A program made the position numbers and the translations under genes. A stretch of 64,000 nucleotides of DNA, from contig JAJEKV010000071.1 in NCBI GenBank assembly GCA_021234155.1, forward strand, positions 4,030,483 through 4,094,482. The letters run 5' to 3'. This document shows, one piece after another, positions 47,059-58,716 of the stretch. Origin of the DNA: Isoetes taiwanensis (Eukaryota > Streptophyta > Lycopodiopsida > Isoetales > Isoetaceae). Position 1 is the first letter of the stretch; each line of letters begins with the position of its first letter. The notes beneath the pieces are model-generated. The model saw nothing but the letters and a program-made list of their open reading frames with translations, was not told the origin of the DNA and searched no databases.

Positions 47059-48720
47059 ATTTTTGTTTTAGATAATATCTAGTATTTTTTGTCCTATTTT
47101 AGACTTTTACATGATACTTAAGTACTCTAAAAGCACCTCTATAAATACTGATAGTAAAGATGGGAACATAATTTTCTCCTTCCATATTTCATTGAGTCAT
47201 TTAATGAAGATAAAGCGCCACACATTTCTGGTCGTCAAATTTGATGAGTATTGATGATGATGTAGTAGGCTCATGAAAGAGGAAGTTCTGCAAGAGCATA
47301 GGAGAAGGGATCCTGAAGGGCAGCAAGTGGGGCAATCTCTTGGGTCCTGAGCTCCTGCTGCTCAAAAAGCAGGATAGGACTAACCATGGTGGATTTATGC
47401 ACGAAATATGTGCCAATGAGATAAATGCAGAAGAAGGTGGTGAAAAAATCAGCCATGCAATTTGCAGGCATTCACGGTCACGATTATTGTGAATGCCTGC
47501 AATGATTGCTTGGCTTCTCTAGCTTTAGCTGGAAGGTTGTTCCAGTTCACATGTACATTACAGACCACTCATTTATGTTTTCTTATGTTAAATTCTTAAA
47601 CTTTATTCTATATGCCGACAGACCTTGGGCACTATTGCATTGCCATATTGCTACTGTTTCGACAGTTATCATAATTGTAGCAATAAAAGCATTGGTTTTC
47701 TGACAACTTTCCAGAGATAAGCATTTGAACTATCAGACTATTGATAATGAAGGGATACAACTACAGCAAGTATAAGATAATCAGAATAAACTGTCAAGTG
47801 TTTGCATTTGCTTGATATTTTTGCAGATGAAGTGTAGAGATGGAAAAGGATTTTCTGCCCAAGTTTCAAATGTAGCATGTTTATAGACATAATAATGGCG
47901 TCTCTTTTTTTGTATTTTCTTCTGTTATATTTATGCATTGAGTTGCAATAGGATAGAATTTCAGGAATAGCAACGCTTTCAAGTTTGTTGCATATCACTA
48001 ACTTTTCTATTTGCCTATAGTATTAATAGTTCTACATTATGCCTTCACTAGCCGTACCCCGAATATACGCTACAATCTGTTTAGCTGCAATCTTCTTGAA
48101 ACCATTTCTCAAAACATCATGTTGGACCTCTTCTTTGATTTCTTCGTGGATGCATTGGCTTTTGAGATATGTAATTTATACTGCCACATCCCGTTGGGGA
48201 AATTAGGAAAAATATGGATCTGCTTTCTATCCTCCTTGGACCCCAAATAGAAATGATCCAGGCCATGAAAGAAACGTACCACCTTGCCTTTTTATGCCCC
48301 TGAACAATGGTTAGATACGGCATGCCAAAATTGAGGCATTAAACATTTCTTGCATTAACCACTCATTGATTTTATGCAACCTGTGTTAGGACAAAATTAA
48401 ACCAATTTAGAAATTTTTCTATTGTTCCCTCAATTAGTCGGGTAAGTTCTCAATAAAAAATTTATATTGCTCTTGTAGAAATATGCATAAAAATCTACTG
48501 AAATTTTTCCTGCCATGCACTAGCTCAACAAAAAATTTGTGATTTCAAACGGAACAAGCCTTTACCCTGGAATTTGCACAACAATGCATACAACCACCTC
48601 ACAACATTTGGAATTATTTCAATCCAAAAAATTAAATAAATTAGGCATTAGAATGAAACAACCCATTTTGCCACTCAACAAAGCTCCTTCCTATTGAAAC
48701 TAGGATTTTATAGTTTTTGA
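47059..48720. other. No supported gene
   Basis: No recognised exon. The minus-strand frame 47471-47271 looks coding in places (FEQQELRTQEIAPLAALQDP) but has no family I know. Confidence 0.3.
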
Positions 48721-48726
48721 AGTTTG

Positions 48727-49500
48727 TTCTTATCTTATCTTATCTTATACAAAGTGGAGGCTCAAACTAGTAATTATCGGACAAAGCCAGGCACAACTTG
48801 GGCAAAAAGAATTGCACTTCTCTTTGCCATGGAAGAGAAAACTAGTCTAAGCAAGTTAATAGAAAAGGCGCTTATAGGTCTAAGATTGTCACATGGACAA
48901 GTAAAAATTGCATCTCTCTTTGCTATGGAGGAAAAAACCAGCCAGCTAATAGGAAATGTCTTTTTAGGTCTAGTCCACATGGATAAGTAGGACAATGATT
49001 TTGACATAATGGGGATGCACTCCTAGTCTTCCCTTTGTTAAAGAAAAAAGCAACATGCCCTTTATGTGGGAGGCGACATGAGACCATTGAGCACTGCTTT
49101 GTCCTATGCACAGAGGTAGGGGCAGCTTGGTCCTGGGTGAGAGCCCTCTTTGGAACTTCACTATGCAGAAGATTCTCTTGGGAGTCCTTCCTAGCAGGTG
49201 GGTAGTGGCCAAGTGGCAGGCGTTTCATTTATGCAGAGCTTGGCTTTTGTGGCTGATTTGGAAAAGACGGAGAGCGAAGGTCTTTCAGTTAAGAGGAGGA
49301 GATGAACACTCTCGTAAAAAATATAGCATTTATTATTGTACTATTATGGATAGACATGGACAAAATGCTGCTGCTCTGCTTGGCATTTCCTTATTACCAA
49401 AACAGATACATAGTGATAGCAAGTTAGTGAAACCATTATGGATGGCATTAAAAAACTTCGCCCTTTCGGGTTTTCAAGGAAAACCCTGATGGTAATGGGA
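48727..49500 (+). mobile_element. LINE fragment with C-terminal zinc-binding reverse-transcriptase region
   Basis: Around 49030-49195 one frame reads LLKKKATCPLCGRRHETIEH, CFVLCTEVGAAWSWVRALFG and onwards. It has the C-x2-C-x7-H-x4-C pattern of the zf-RVT region at the end of plant LINE reverse transcriptases. The frame then shifts into the WLLWLIWKRRRAKVF continuation and decays toward a 3' end near 49500. An ATCTT microsatellite lies at the 5' side (48731-48747). Bases 49231-49413 are duplicated at 55128-55206 plus 56242-56354, where the second palindrome transposon has inserted. GATGAACAC at 49301-49309 is the unoccupied equivalent of that insertion site. Confidence 0.6.
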
Positions 49501-49747
49501 TTACTAACCTATGCTAGGGTCATTATAATAGAATTTGTACCCGCATGCTGACCAACCTTGTTGGATGAAACTACAATATAACAAAGAAGTTGAAATTGAA
49601 GTTATGTTCGAGTTGTCTTCTCAGTAAACTTCATCTTGTGCCTAGAATCCAACACCTTCGTCCAAAATGCCAAAGTATGGAAAAAAAAAGCCCACCAATT
49701 GCTTCCCTGCATACACAAGAAAATGAACCAAAAGCCACTAGGGATAT

Positions 49748-49860
49748 CCAGGCACGAGGGCCTCCATCCAGTCACGAGGGCCTCAACCAGGCACGAAGGC
49801 CTTCAAACAGGCACAACGGTCCCAACTAGGCATGAAGGCCTCAACCAGGCACTAGGCCTC
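49748..49860. repeat. Short tandem repeats, about 19-bp unit
   Basis: About six copies of CCAGGCACGAGGGCCTC-like units with point differences. Confidence 0.8.
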
Positions 49861-50103
49861 CAACAAGATGTTACTTTACACAAAGTTTACAATTGGAAAA
49901 AAAGGGTGGGGGGATGGGGCCCAACACTTGGAAGAAGAAAGGGAGATGCAACGAGAGCTGATGAGGAAGAAAGGGACGAGGAAGAACCTAAATAGGGAGC
50001 TACAAGAGAAAAGGACAAAATAACTAATTGCAACTACCTTCGTAGTTCTAGAACTTTGTTTTCCTTCTATTCGGTGAAACGAAGGAAAACACCATTTCTA
50101 GAA

Positions 50104-50136
50104 CTACTATGGATAGACATGGACAAGAATGCTGAA
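50104..50136. repeat. Short LINE 3' remnant
   Basis: CTATGGATAGACATGGACAA repeats the sequence found in the LINE 3' parts at 49.35 kb and 56.28 kb. Confidence 0.45.
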
Positions 50137-50215
50137 AAAGAGGCAGAGGAGAAGCAAAGGATAAGCAACGTAATTCCTTAAGGAGAGAGGAAACCAGAAG
50201 GCGCCCAAATGATTT

Positions 50216-50339
50216 AAAAGGCCAAAAATCGAGGACTAGAAATTAAATAACTTATCTTAGAAGGCCATATGCTTCCTTAAAAGGCCAAAAATCAAGGACT
50301 AGAAATTAAATAACTTATCTTAGAAGACCATACGCTTCC
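50216..50339. repeat. Tandem duplication, 63-bp unit, two copies
   Basis: AAAAGGCCAAAAATCGAGGA at 50216 repeats at 50279. Both run through AAATAACTTATCTTAGAAG. Confidence 0.9.
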
Positions 50340-51820
50340 AGGTTTCAAAATCCGAGGGAAGAAAATCTTCTAAGAACATGAACATGGAGTGGGTAAAGGA
50401 TAAAAGAAGAGAAGGATTAGGGAAACAAGGAATGTATGTCATAATAAGAACTAGTAAACATGTGCCCGGCGTTGCCGGGCTACTGTCCTAACATATATTT
50501 TTACTCGGCCTTCAACATCTATGTACGCAACTTCCGTCAATAACACGTCTTGATATTTACAAGAATGGACATTGTTTTTCTTTTATAATTATTTTTGTTA
50601 ATGAAATTGCTTAATGACAGTATCATAAATGTACTTACTTTGTGTTTATAGATTTTAGTAGAGAAAACAATGCTTTATTGGGGCGGTTTTGGGGCGGGGT
50701 TTGGGGGGAGGGGCGTGCATAACGAAGTTTTGAGGGTTTGGCTGTAATTATAGATCAAACTGGCATTAACATGGTATATTCCAAATGGTACATGTCCAGT
50801 ATATCCTGAACCATAAAAAAGTGATGCAAGAACCATCCAAGAGTGGTTACACTTTCAAATAACGTATCATTTTGCAAAGATAGGCATAAACAAAAAGTGC
50901 ATATAATTATTAATGATCTCAAGTACATACCTTTGCAAGTTATCTCATGTTCACAACGTTGTTAAGCATCGGCAAAATTGTAGTTCATTAGTAATTACAT
51001 TAGAGTAGACACATTCTAAACAATTTTACAGTTTTACAAAAGCAAGAAAACTAAATTATAGGATAGTGGCACCACATATATAACCCCTATCCTCGAGGAG
51101 CTTGCGAGGTCATTGGTTAAAATAAAACAATTAAACTAAGGCATTTCAACTAAATTGAATTTAGATGATTTGTCCTGCCTTCAGATACTTTGAGACATTA
51201 TAATGACATATTGCAGAAAAGGCATTCAGCCAGACAAAATCATTTCTTGTTTCTCGAATATCCTGAGCACATGTGCTAACATATCTTCAGTGCTGATGAT
51301 TTAGGAGCAAATCATCATTAGAGCTCAAGTGAGCTAGGGTCCAATTAGATAATGGTTTAGAAAATGGATTGTAGACATTGAAGAGATTGCAGCCAAGCAA
51401 ATTGTGGCATATTTTCAAAAAAAATAAAAAAATTTGTGGCATGGCACAGCTAGTGAATGCCAATCATAGACAAATGGAGGAGTATAAAAATAACCAAAAG
51501 CAAAGACATCACAAACAGCAACATGCATAAACAGATTGAAAGCTCCAATTAATTCCCGTTCACATCATACAACTTTGGACTTCAAATACATTCATATGAC
51601 TTTGCTCACACCATAAGCAATACCTTCAACGAAGGGCTCGAGGCACAGATTTATGCACTTCCAGAAGTTGCTATTCTATTGTCGCATATCTAAATCCAGC
51701 ATATGTTTCAACCAGGGCCATTGGAAGTTACAATAATAACTAAAGACATAAACATCAATAATAAACCATAAAATATGTGCAAGTTTAGACTTCAAATTTC
51801 TGATATGGCTTTGCTCAATA
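50340..51820. other. No recognisable gene
   Basis: AT-rich with a G-rich GGGGCGGGGTTTGGGGGGAG patch near 50680-50715. Nothing coding identified. Confidence 0.35.
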
Positions 51821-51822
51821 AT

Positions 51823-51945
51823 TTATAAAGATGAAGTCCAGTTCCCAACTGGAGAGATCTCACCATATAATGCAGGTTGGTGAAAGGCGTCAAGACATGG
51901 ACATATCTTTAAAACTGCAAATGTCGTAGCAATCGGATAAGGATC
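51823..51945 (-). CDS. Possible terminal exon of an unrecognised minus-strand gene
   Basis: A strong acceptor (TCTGCTCTGTTTCAG) precedes a minus-strand frame reading DPYPIATTFAVLKICPCLDA and ending in NWTSSL-stop. Other minus-strand frames that could belong to the same gene lie at 53069-53329 (MVVMDFKFRFAKPQFWVERA) and 53418-53768. I could not join them or name a family. Confidence 0.25.
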   Translation of the reverse strand, partial: DPYPIATTFAVLKICPCLDAFHQPALYGEISPVGNWTSSL

Positions 51946-51984
51946 CTGAAACAGAGCAGATGCATAATACATCAGAAAAAAGAT

Positions 51985-52180
51985 GCAGAGTTGGACAATC
52001 TCTAGAAAGTATTCAGAATGACAAACATTTGAGGCACACATTGTTAATTCCAAATATCCTTTGCAGCCATGCCTTACTATCTGCAGAGTTGGACAGCCTC
52101 CAAAAAATATTCAAAATGACAAACATTTGAGACACTCATTGTTGTCTCTAATTTGCAGCCATGCTTTACTATCTATCTGC
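51985..52180. repeat. Tandem duplication, 98-bp unit, two copies
   Basis: GCAGAGTTGGACAATCTC at 51985 and GCAGAGTTGGACAGCCTC at 52083. Both continue through AATGACAAACATTTGAG and GCAGCCATGC. Confidence 0.85.
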
Positions 52181-54900
52181 AACATAACTCGTGGTCTTCC
52201 TTTCACAATCCATAAATTGTGCAATTTTACATTCAACTACACCTTTCTTTTGAAGAGCTCACTCCATGGCATATTTTGGCCTGGTTCACCATCCACCTAT
52301 CAAATTGGAACTTGTGCGGACTTTAGGTAATTTATGCCAAAACCTCGGATCTGCAATCATCCGATCAGAGCAAGGTCTTGTCGAGCTAACCGGCAACTAT
52401 GTAGCTAGAGAAAATAGAAGCCAGTAATCTATTGCCGTGCAGAAGAGGCAACGAACACTAAAACGCAATCTCTGGTCTTGAATATCGTCCGACATGTTTT
52501 AGACATTTGTGCTGTGAGTTGAAAGAGCAATCAGAGCTTTCTAATCCAAATGATCTTGCCAAACATGCAAAAACATTCTGTGCAATTTCATATCTCAAAA
52601 TCCACTGAAAATCCAGTTAGAAATATCATCTGACATGTTTTATGCATTTGTGTTGCAAATGCATGAACATTCACATGTCAATTTGTATAACAGCACATCT
52701 TTCTATGAGGTCAGAATAAATTTGACTGGCCTTTAGTTCCTTCATTAGAATTACCTTCAAGGAAAGCAGGTATAATCTGATGTAGAAAAAGAACATGTTA
52801 CAGGTGCTGCATTATGCTCTTTGGACATGTGTGCCATACATAGCCACCTTTACCATAGTACTCAACCCACTTTGAAAATGCAATTACTTTGCTCGGCAAT
52901 CTAAGCCTTGGCAGAAGAACACATATAGACATGAGGACAATAAAGTACGAAAAAGAATTAGCTCATCTTACATTGAACTCAATGTTGTATTTACTATTGC
53001 TGCAGATTAGCCCTTCCAGTTTTGATAATGGACAGTACCAAGGTAGGAACCTGCAGCAAAACAAATATTTAGCATGTGATCATGCCCAAATGCTCTAACA
53101 AAAATATCATTTTGCATGAAAGAAAAACAGAAAGATCCGTTAGAAGCATAAAGGAGGAACAGAAAGATGCCTTTGCAAGCCTACGTCCGGTTCTGTCATT
53201 AAAACCTACGTCCGGTTCTGTCATTAAAAAAATAAATGTCGTTGCAACATCCATTACCTTGAAAGCTCTCTCCACCCAGAACTGTGGCTTTGCAAATCGA
53301 AATTTGAAATCCATAACAACCATGTTCACTCTGAGCTTCCTAAAACTTATTCTTCATGCTTCATGAAGTCTAGATCTATAACTCCCTTGTACGAATGGGA
53401 ACCAAGCCGAGTGATTCCTACAGCCTGCAGGGCTTTGTATAATAATTTGCTGAAGGAGAAGTAAGGCTGAAATGTAAAGTATTACAGTTTCCACGAAACA
53501 GCAAGTAAAGGAAAAGCTTTGCTACACAAAACGCATGACATTGTATGTGTAAAGAAATTAGTCCAATCCAAGAAGCAACTATGCGTAAAGAACTATGTTT
53601 GCAAAGAAGAGAGAGAAAAAGGCTACCTGATGTTGCCGGGTGAAGCTGTTGCTGCCTGCTTCTCAGCCATTTTGGAGCCGTGACAGAAATCATAAACAGG
53701 CACATGGTAAGGGAGCACACTTGAGCCACATTAAATTCTGTAAAAGCAAGAAATACATCCTCAGACATGGAAAGGACACTGGTTGTACTTGAAGAACCAA
53801 TTCCACTCTAAAATAAAGTAAGTTATGCCAAGAGAAACATCCTTTATGGCCACAAAATTTTTAACATCACTTTCTAGCAGAAAAAGATTCCAGAGGTAAT
53901 CAGATTAAAAACAAAGATTTTTGATGCATTATCTTTATGCATCTCTTATCTCACGTGAAATAAAAAAAGGTTGGATAATCCAAATCCATGTTTACATAAC
54001 TCGTTCCTAAAAACACTGCTTGAATGCCTTTGTATCAACATGCTCCTTTAGCTAGTAAGAATAAAGACATGCTGAGTGCAAAATGCTTAGTTCTGCAAAA
54101 AAATGCTAGTTTAGAGCACTGTTGAGTTGATCCGACAACCTTACCTGCACATAAACTCTTTCTCTAATGAAATCCATTTCGAAATTGCCAAGCGACTCAG
54201 CCCCTGCGCCCGGTTAGAAAAGAAAACAACACTTGAGAGTTAGAAACATGTAACACGATCTCTTCTGGCAGCATAGAAATACAAAAGGCTGAAAACATGC
54301 AAAGACACTACTTTTTGAAAGCATAAGATCAAGGAGAAAAACAAAAGGCTACCTTAACTCTCCAAACACATGTGAAAGACTGGAACTATAAATCACCTGC
54401 AAAAGCTAGAAAATTCCCAGATTGCTCTTTCTTTCTTGTCTGTGTCGACTATGAACAAAGCTCATGCATTTTTCTGCTTTGCATTGCGGGCCCTTGCATG
54501 CCGTTTGATGGTAATATTCAGCTTCTTTCCATTCCTTCCAAGTGATCCAGCACTAATGCAACTATCGCAGCTGTGTTGCCCTTAATACTCTGATATTTCA
54601 CAGCCTGCCACCATGCATATACGATCAAGCTACAGTCGATTCCTTGCACAGGATTCTACAGAAGCTATTCCAAGTGATTTATCCCTCTTTATCTCTTTAA
54701 CTTTGAGCCCAAAATCTGTTCCTTTCATAGCTTGAGCATCGTTTTAGAGAAATAATAAAAGGCAACACCAACAGAAAATGTTAGTAGGCTCTCCTAGCTG
54801 CGGCCATAGCCGCTCCAAAACTCCACTGCAAGGAAACCTAAAAGTTACATCCAATGTAGACCTGCTAAAAGTTACATCCAATGTAGACCTGCTACATCCA
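52181..54900. other. Mostly non-coding, minor duplications
   Basis: CCTACGTCCGGTTCTGTCAT is duplicated at 53181-53226. A 26-bp unit (AAAGTTACATCCAATGTAGA) is duplicated at 54839-54892. No gene supported beyond the tentative minus-strand frames noted at 51823. Confidence 0.4.
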
Positions 54901-55127
54901 CTACAGACTCGATAAAGATCTCATGCCCCGGATTCTAAGACGGGGGAGGAGAACCATCCCCGATTTGATTACGTTACTGAAGAAACGCATGAGAAAAAGA
55001 AACGGGCTGAATAAAATTTGCGATTCCGGGTTCTTGATTTTCCGGTACCAAAATCACGCTTTTGGCCGGAAAATACTACCGGCGGCCGGAAAAAGGGAGA
55101 CACCCCACCCCAAAAACATTTTTAAAT

Positions 55128-55206
55128 ATGCAGGGCTTGGCTTTTGTGGCTGATTTGGAAAAGACGGAGAGCGAAGGTCTTTCAGTTAAGAGGAGGAGAT
55201 GAACAC
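55128..55206 (+). mobile_element. LINE 3' fragment, left part of split copy
   Basis: Matches 49231-49309 almost base for base (GGCTGATTTGGAAAAGACGG). It ends in the target-site duplication GATGAACAC (55198-55206) beside the inserted transposon. The match resumes at 56242. Confidence 0.85.
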
Positions 55207-56241
55207 CGGGGTCTTTTTTGGCTCCCGAAATCGGGGTCTTCGGCGCCCGAAAATCGCTTAAGCGATTTTGGGGATGAAAATCGCTCTACCGAAAAAGGCC
55301 CGCCGACGGAAATCGAAATGTTGCCCCTGCCACGCTGCCGTCAAGACTGCCCGCGCGACGGCCCGCCGCCACGAAGGAATAAAGCGTTTGTCGAAATACA
55401 AGCAAATATGGAGACCCGTTCCTTCTGTTTTGGCCATCGTTCTCTGTCTCTGGACGGATCCAGCAGAGCCTCCTTCAATCCTAAAGTGCCTTGTAGTCCC
55501 CTTCGATCACCCCTCGTGCCTCGATTGGCGCGCAGATCTTCTTCCCCGTTTTTTTGCCACGATTTGATCGTTTATTCCATATTTCCTTAGTCGGTGGTAC
55601 CAGCCAATCAATCCACCCTTTTTTGCCATCTCCAATTGGATCCCTTGCAGCCCTTCCCTCCTTTCGGATTCTTTGCCCTGCTCCGATTTGGGGAACTATT
55701 CATAGGTTTTTTTTTAGGCTGTTATTTCTTTGCGGTGGTGTTGGTCAAGTGGTGTCTTTTCTGTGTTGGTGGATTGGAAAAGCTTGTCACATGTGTTGGT
55801 GAGGTAGTGGTGAGATTGAGATCTTTGTTCGGGACACATGCCACATCATGTGGATTCGCCGTGTTTCTGTGTGAGGCTGATGTTGTTTCTCTCTGGAGCA
55901 GATCCTCCCAATACCTTTAATTCTTTCCCTCTGAATGATGTCTACAAACAGGTTTTTTGCTGAATGATGTCTACAAACAGGTCTACAAACGGAATGAACA
56001 AGAGACCTCCATATTTCGGCAATGACAGATATCTTTGTGGAAAATCGCTTAAGCGATTTTTCGCTTTTTAAAAAAAACCCGGCGGTGATCGATTTTTCGG
56101 TGACGAAAGTTTAAAATCGCTTAAGCGAATTTCACTTTCCCCTTTTTGAAAATCGCTTAAGCGATTTTTGCAAATTTGAAATTCGCTTAAGCGATTTTGG
56201 TCCGTGCGAGACCCCGATTTCGGGAGCCAAAAAAGGCACCG
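55207..56241 (-). mobile_element. Palindrome-rich DNA transposon, copy 2 (MULE-like)
   Basis: The left end reads CGGGGTCTTTTTTGGCTCCC and the right end, reverse-complemented, reads CGGTGCCTTTTTTGGCTCCC. These are the same two ends as copy 1 in opposite orientation. Perfect 9-bp duplications GATGAACAC flank it (55198-55206 and 56242-56250). Five palindromes of the AAAATCGCTTAAGCGATTTT type lie at 55250, 56041, 56113, 56149 and 56179 (two with mismatches). The interior differs from copy 1. It holds about 600 bp of unique, coding-like sequence (about 55310-55920), including a frame with a hydrophobic segment (FIGFFLGCYFFAVVLVKWCL). That could be a captured host gene fragment, as in Pack-MULEs. 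No transposase. Confidence 0.85.
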
Positions 56242-56354
56242 GATGAACACTTTCGTAAAAAAATATAGCATTTATTATTGTACTATTATGGATAGACATG
56301 GACAAAATGCTGCTGCTCTGCTTGGCATTTCCTTATTACCAAAACAGATACATA
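56242..56354 (+). mobile_element. LINE 3' fragment, right part of split copy
   Basis: Resumes the match to 49301-49413, starting with the second GATGAACAC and continuing through ATAGCATTTATTATTGTACT to CAGATACATA. Confidence 0.85.
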
Positions 56355-56462
56355 TTGAATGGTTACCATATATCGCAGATGGGCGCTCTAGTGAATTCCC
56401 AGCCATTAGATAGGGGAATATTCTCAGGGATATGCCCTCTAGTGCGATCCCATGCGTACACG

Positions 56463-56696
56463 TCATTGCGGAATGGGGTCAAACGCTGATGTGGCTCTAT
56501 TTTCAAGGGCCCGTTGACATCCATTGCCAAGAATTTCGATGCCATTTGACTTCAACATAGCAACTGCCACTATTGGATGCACTAAAGCAGAAGCGGATGA
56601 AGCTTCTAAGACAGTATTCAATGAGGCTTGTCCCACAAGCTTCCCTGCAACACTAGCGCCACATCCCAACAGTTTGAGCTTGTTCATCACCTGCAA
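56463..56696 (-). CDS. Unrecognised exon-like frame
   Basis: After a TTTGCAG acceptor the minus strand reads VMNKLKLLGCGASVAGKLVG and further SALVHPIVAVAMLKSNGIEI, a helical, Ala/Leu-rich text. It vaguely resembles helical-repeat proteins. No clear family; may be a gene fragment. Confidence 0.25.
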   Translation of the reverse strand: MQVMNKLKLLGCGASVAGKLVGQASLNTVLEASSASALVHPIVAVAMLKSNGIEILGNGCQRALENRATSAFDPIPQ

Positions 56697-57107
56697 ACAG
56701 TAACGAGAAGCAAAGCAGAGGATTTGAACCCCCTACCAATCCATTTCTCCATCATTTCTTTAACTTGGATGTCTTCTCATGCAGATTGCCTAAGTTTCTT
56801 TCATTCAGATTACATACCCAACTTGTGCTCAGCTAGCAACGAAGAGGAGCAAGGAGCCAAGACATCTGAATTCGCCACTGTCCTCCAGTGAATACAAAAT
56901 GAATGAAAGAACACAACCTGTGGAGCATACCATTGCAGCAGCAGATATTTCTGCATGGGCCCCAAATTAGAAGACAGAAATAGCCATGGCTCTTAAAATA
57001 GAGAAGAGTGCAAGAAAAGCTTCCTGTCTGTGGCACCACATACCTGAGGCAGGCGTTGACAGCAAGCAAAGAAGCCTGAGGCACAATTGGAACTGGAATG
57101 AGGACAC

Positions 57108-57190
57108 AGACTGGGGGATTCGAACCCCCTGCGCAGTGCGCAGCTCCAAGCAATCTGCCCGCCCTTAAAGGGCAGGGGCTATTCCCATGC
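57108..57190 (-). other. tRNA-like sequence with B-box, possible SINE head
   Basis: On the minus strand GGGGGTTCGAATCCCCC forms a perfect T-arm with a GGTTCGAATCC B-box. The upstream sequence does not fold into a full cloverleaf with a matching acceptor stem, so it is not a normal tRNA. A second B-box-like GGTTCAAATCC lies near 56728. A tRNA-derived SINE remnant is the simplest explanation. Confidence 0.3.
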
Positions 57191-57445
57191 ACATGCAGAT
57201 GCAATCACACCATGTTTTCCCTTGAGTTTTTTAAGTTTTTCAGTTCTTTTTTTTCCACATTGAATGCCATGAAGCCATCAAACAAACAGAGAAATCTGGT
57301 TTTTCCAAACAAACAGAAGCTTTTTTTGGCTGACCTGCAGTCCATTTGCACAGCCATTTTCCATTTTTTTTTTCCTTTTCTCATGCATACGACCTGCCAC
57401 ACAGAAAGAACACAATAAGCAAGCAAATCGAGCAAATCACACTCT

Positions 57446-58690
57446 CTAGTTGTTGTTCATCACAGCGTTGTGGCGCCTGGCCAAAGCATCAATACGCCGC
57501 AATTCCCTCAGAAGAAGAGCCCGTGCGAGGTTCATATGCGCCCGCATATGCTGCCGTTCATCTGTGGTGACCTCCACCTCTTCCCATTCCATGTGAGAGA
57601 CGGCCTCTTCCAATGCTGCAAAGAGCCTCCCAAGCTGCATCCTAAACAATCTGACAGAGGCAGCCACACACTCCGCCAGGGTGTTAATGTTAACAACGCT
57701 TGCCACAACATCCAGAGCCACCTGCACACGCTCCCTGTTCGGAGAGAAGACAACAGGAGAGGGCGCAGCATTGTGAATTACATCATGGACACTTGGCCCG
57801 GGAGCAGCAGGTCTGTGAGGAGGGGAAGATGGGACCTCCTCATCACTTTCAATGTTAATGACGCCATCAGCTGGCCTCATCCCAACAGGTGCAACGGGAC
57901 TGCTGCTAACAGCAGCCCCATTCCCAAGCTCCATACCAGCACGATCCATCTCTATTCCAGGCATAATAACTGCAAAGAAAGATGCAAAATGAAAACAAAC
58001 AAAGACATATGTACAAAAGTTGCAGGCAGCCCCCTACAACCACAAGTCACCCAATTGCCATTGTGTAATCTGTGGTGTCAAGAGGTATGAAGTCAGTGCC
58101 AGGCATGTCCCCAACAGCCTCGGGTCTGAATTCAGCATCCCCCCCTTCCACAAAATTCTCATCCATGTCTCCAGGCATGGCAGCCTCATCCCAGTATCTT
58201 TTCCTACCCTTCCCAATCCGCTGAATGGGCTCCATCCCAGCCGGGATCCCATACAACACACATCTAACATCGCTTGGCATAGCCACTCTGGGGTTCAGTG
58301 TAAGGTGCAGGCGGCCTTGACCCTATGCTCAGATATAAAGGCAGTATTAGAAGGAAGGATCCAGCTAGTAGACAACACAAATTTCCCGGTTCTAAGCATC
58401 CTAGTGATTGTGTATACAAGGCTAGAGCTCAGATGCCTTCCACCATGATTACAAAATGAAGAGCCCTTCCCAACAGGTTTCTGTTATCCAGAACTACCAC
58501 ATGCTTAATGTCCCCTGCACCATAGAGCAAGTATAGGTCCTTCCCCATCTCCAATTGGCGCTCGGAAACATTCTTTGTGTGCAGCTTGAAGTGGGGCTTC
58601 CCCATATCCTTCATGCAATACCCTATTAGCCCCTCAAAACAATGAAGCACAGTTTCATTAAATATGGACAATACCTTGAATTGTGGACTT
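57446..58690 (-). CDS. Unrecognised spliced minus-strand gene, Rep-like motif in first exon
   Basis: Three coding blocks with splice signals are visible: about 58690-58455, about 58322-58051 (after a GCATAG acceptor) and 57969-57446 (after TTTGCAG). The first reads FNETVLHCFEGLIGYCMKDM and KPHFKLHTKNVSERQLEMGK. The Y-x-x-K-D piece resembles motif III of HUH-type replication initiators, but no HUH motif is present in what remains. The second includes RCVLYGIPAGMEPIQRIGKG. The third has an acidic linker and a long helical C-terminus (VASVRLFRMQLGRLFAALEE) ending VMNNN. Exact frames at the second junction are ambiguous. The 5' side is cut by the DUF7869-type element ending near 58.7 kb, so the gene is truncated. 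Function unknown. Confidence 0.35.
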
Positions 58691-58716
58691 TTTATAAAAC
58701 AGACGCTTCGATAACA

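Noticed and set aside
57108-57190. Functional tRNA gene
   Set aside because: The T-arm is perfect, but the acceptor stem ends do not pair and no standard D-arm and anticodon arm spacing was found.
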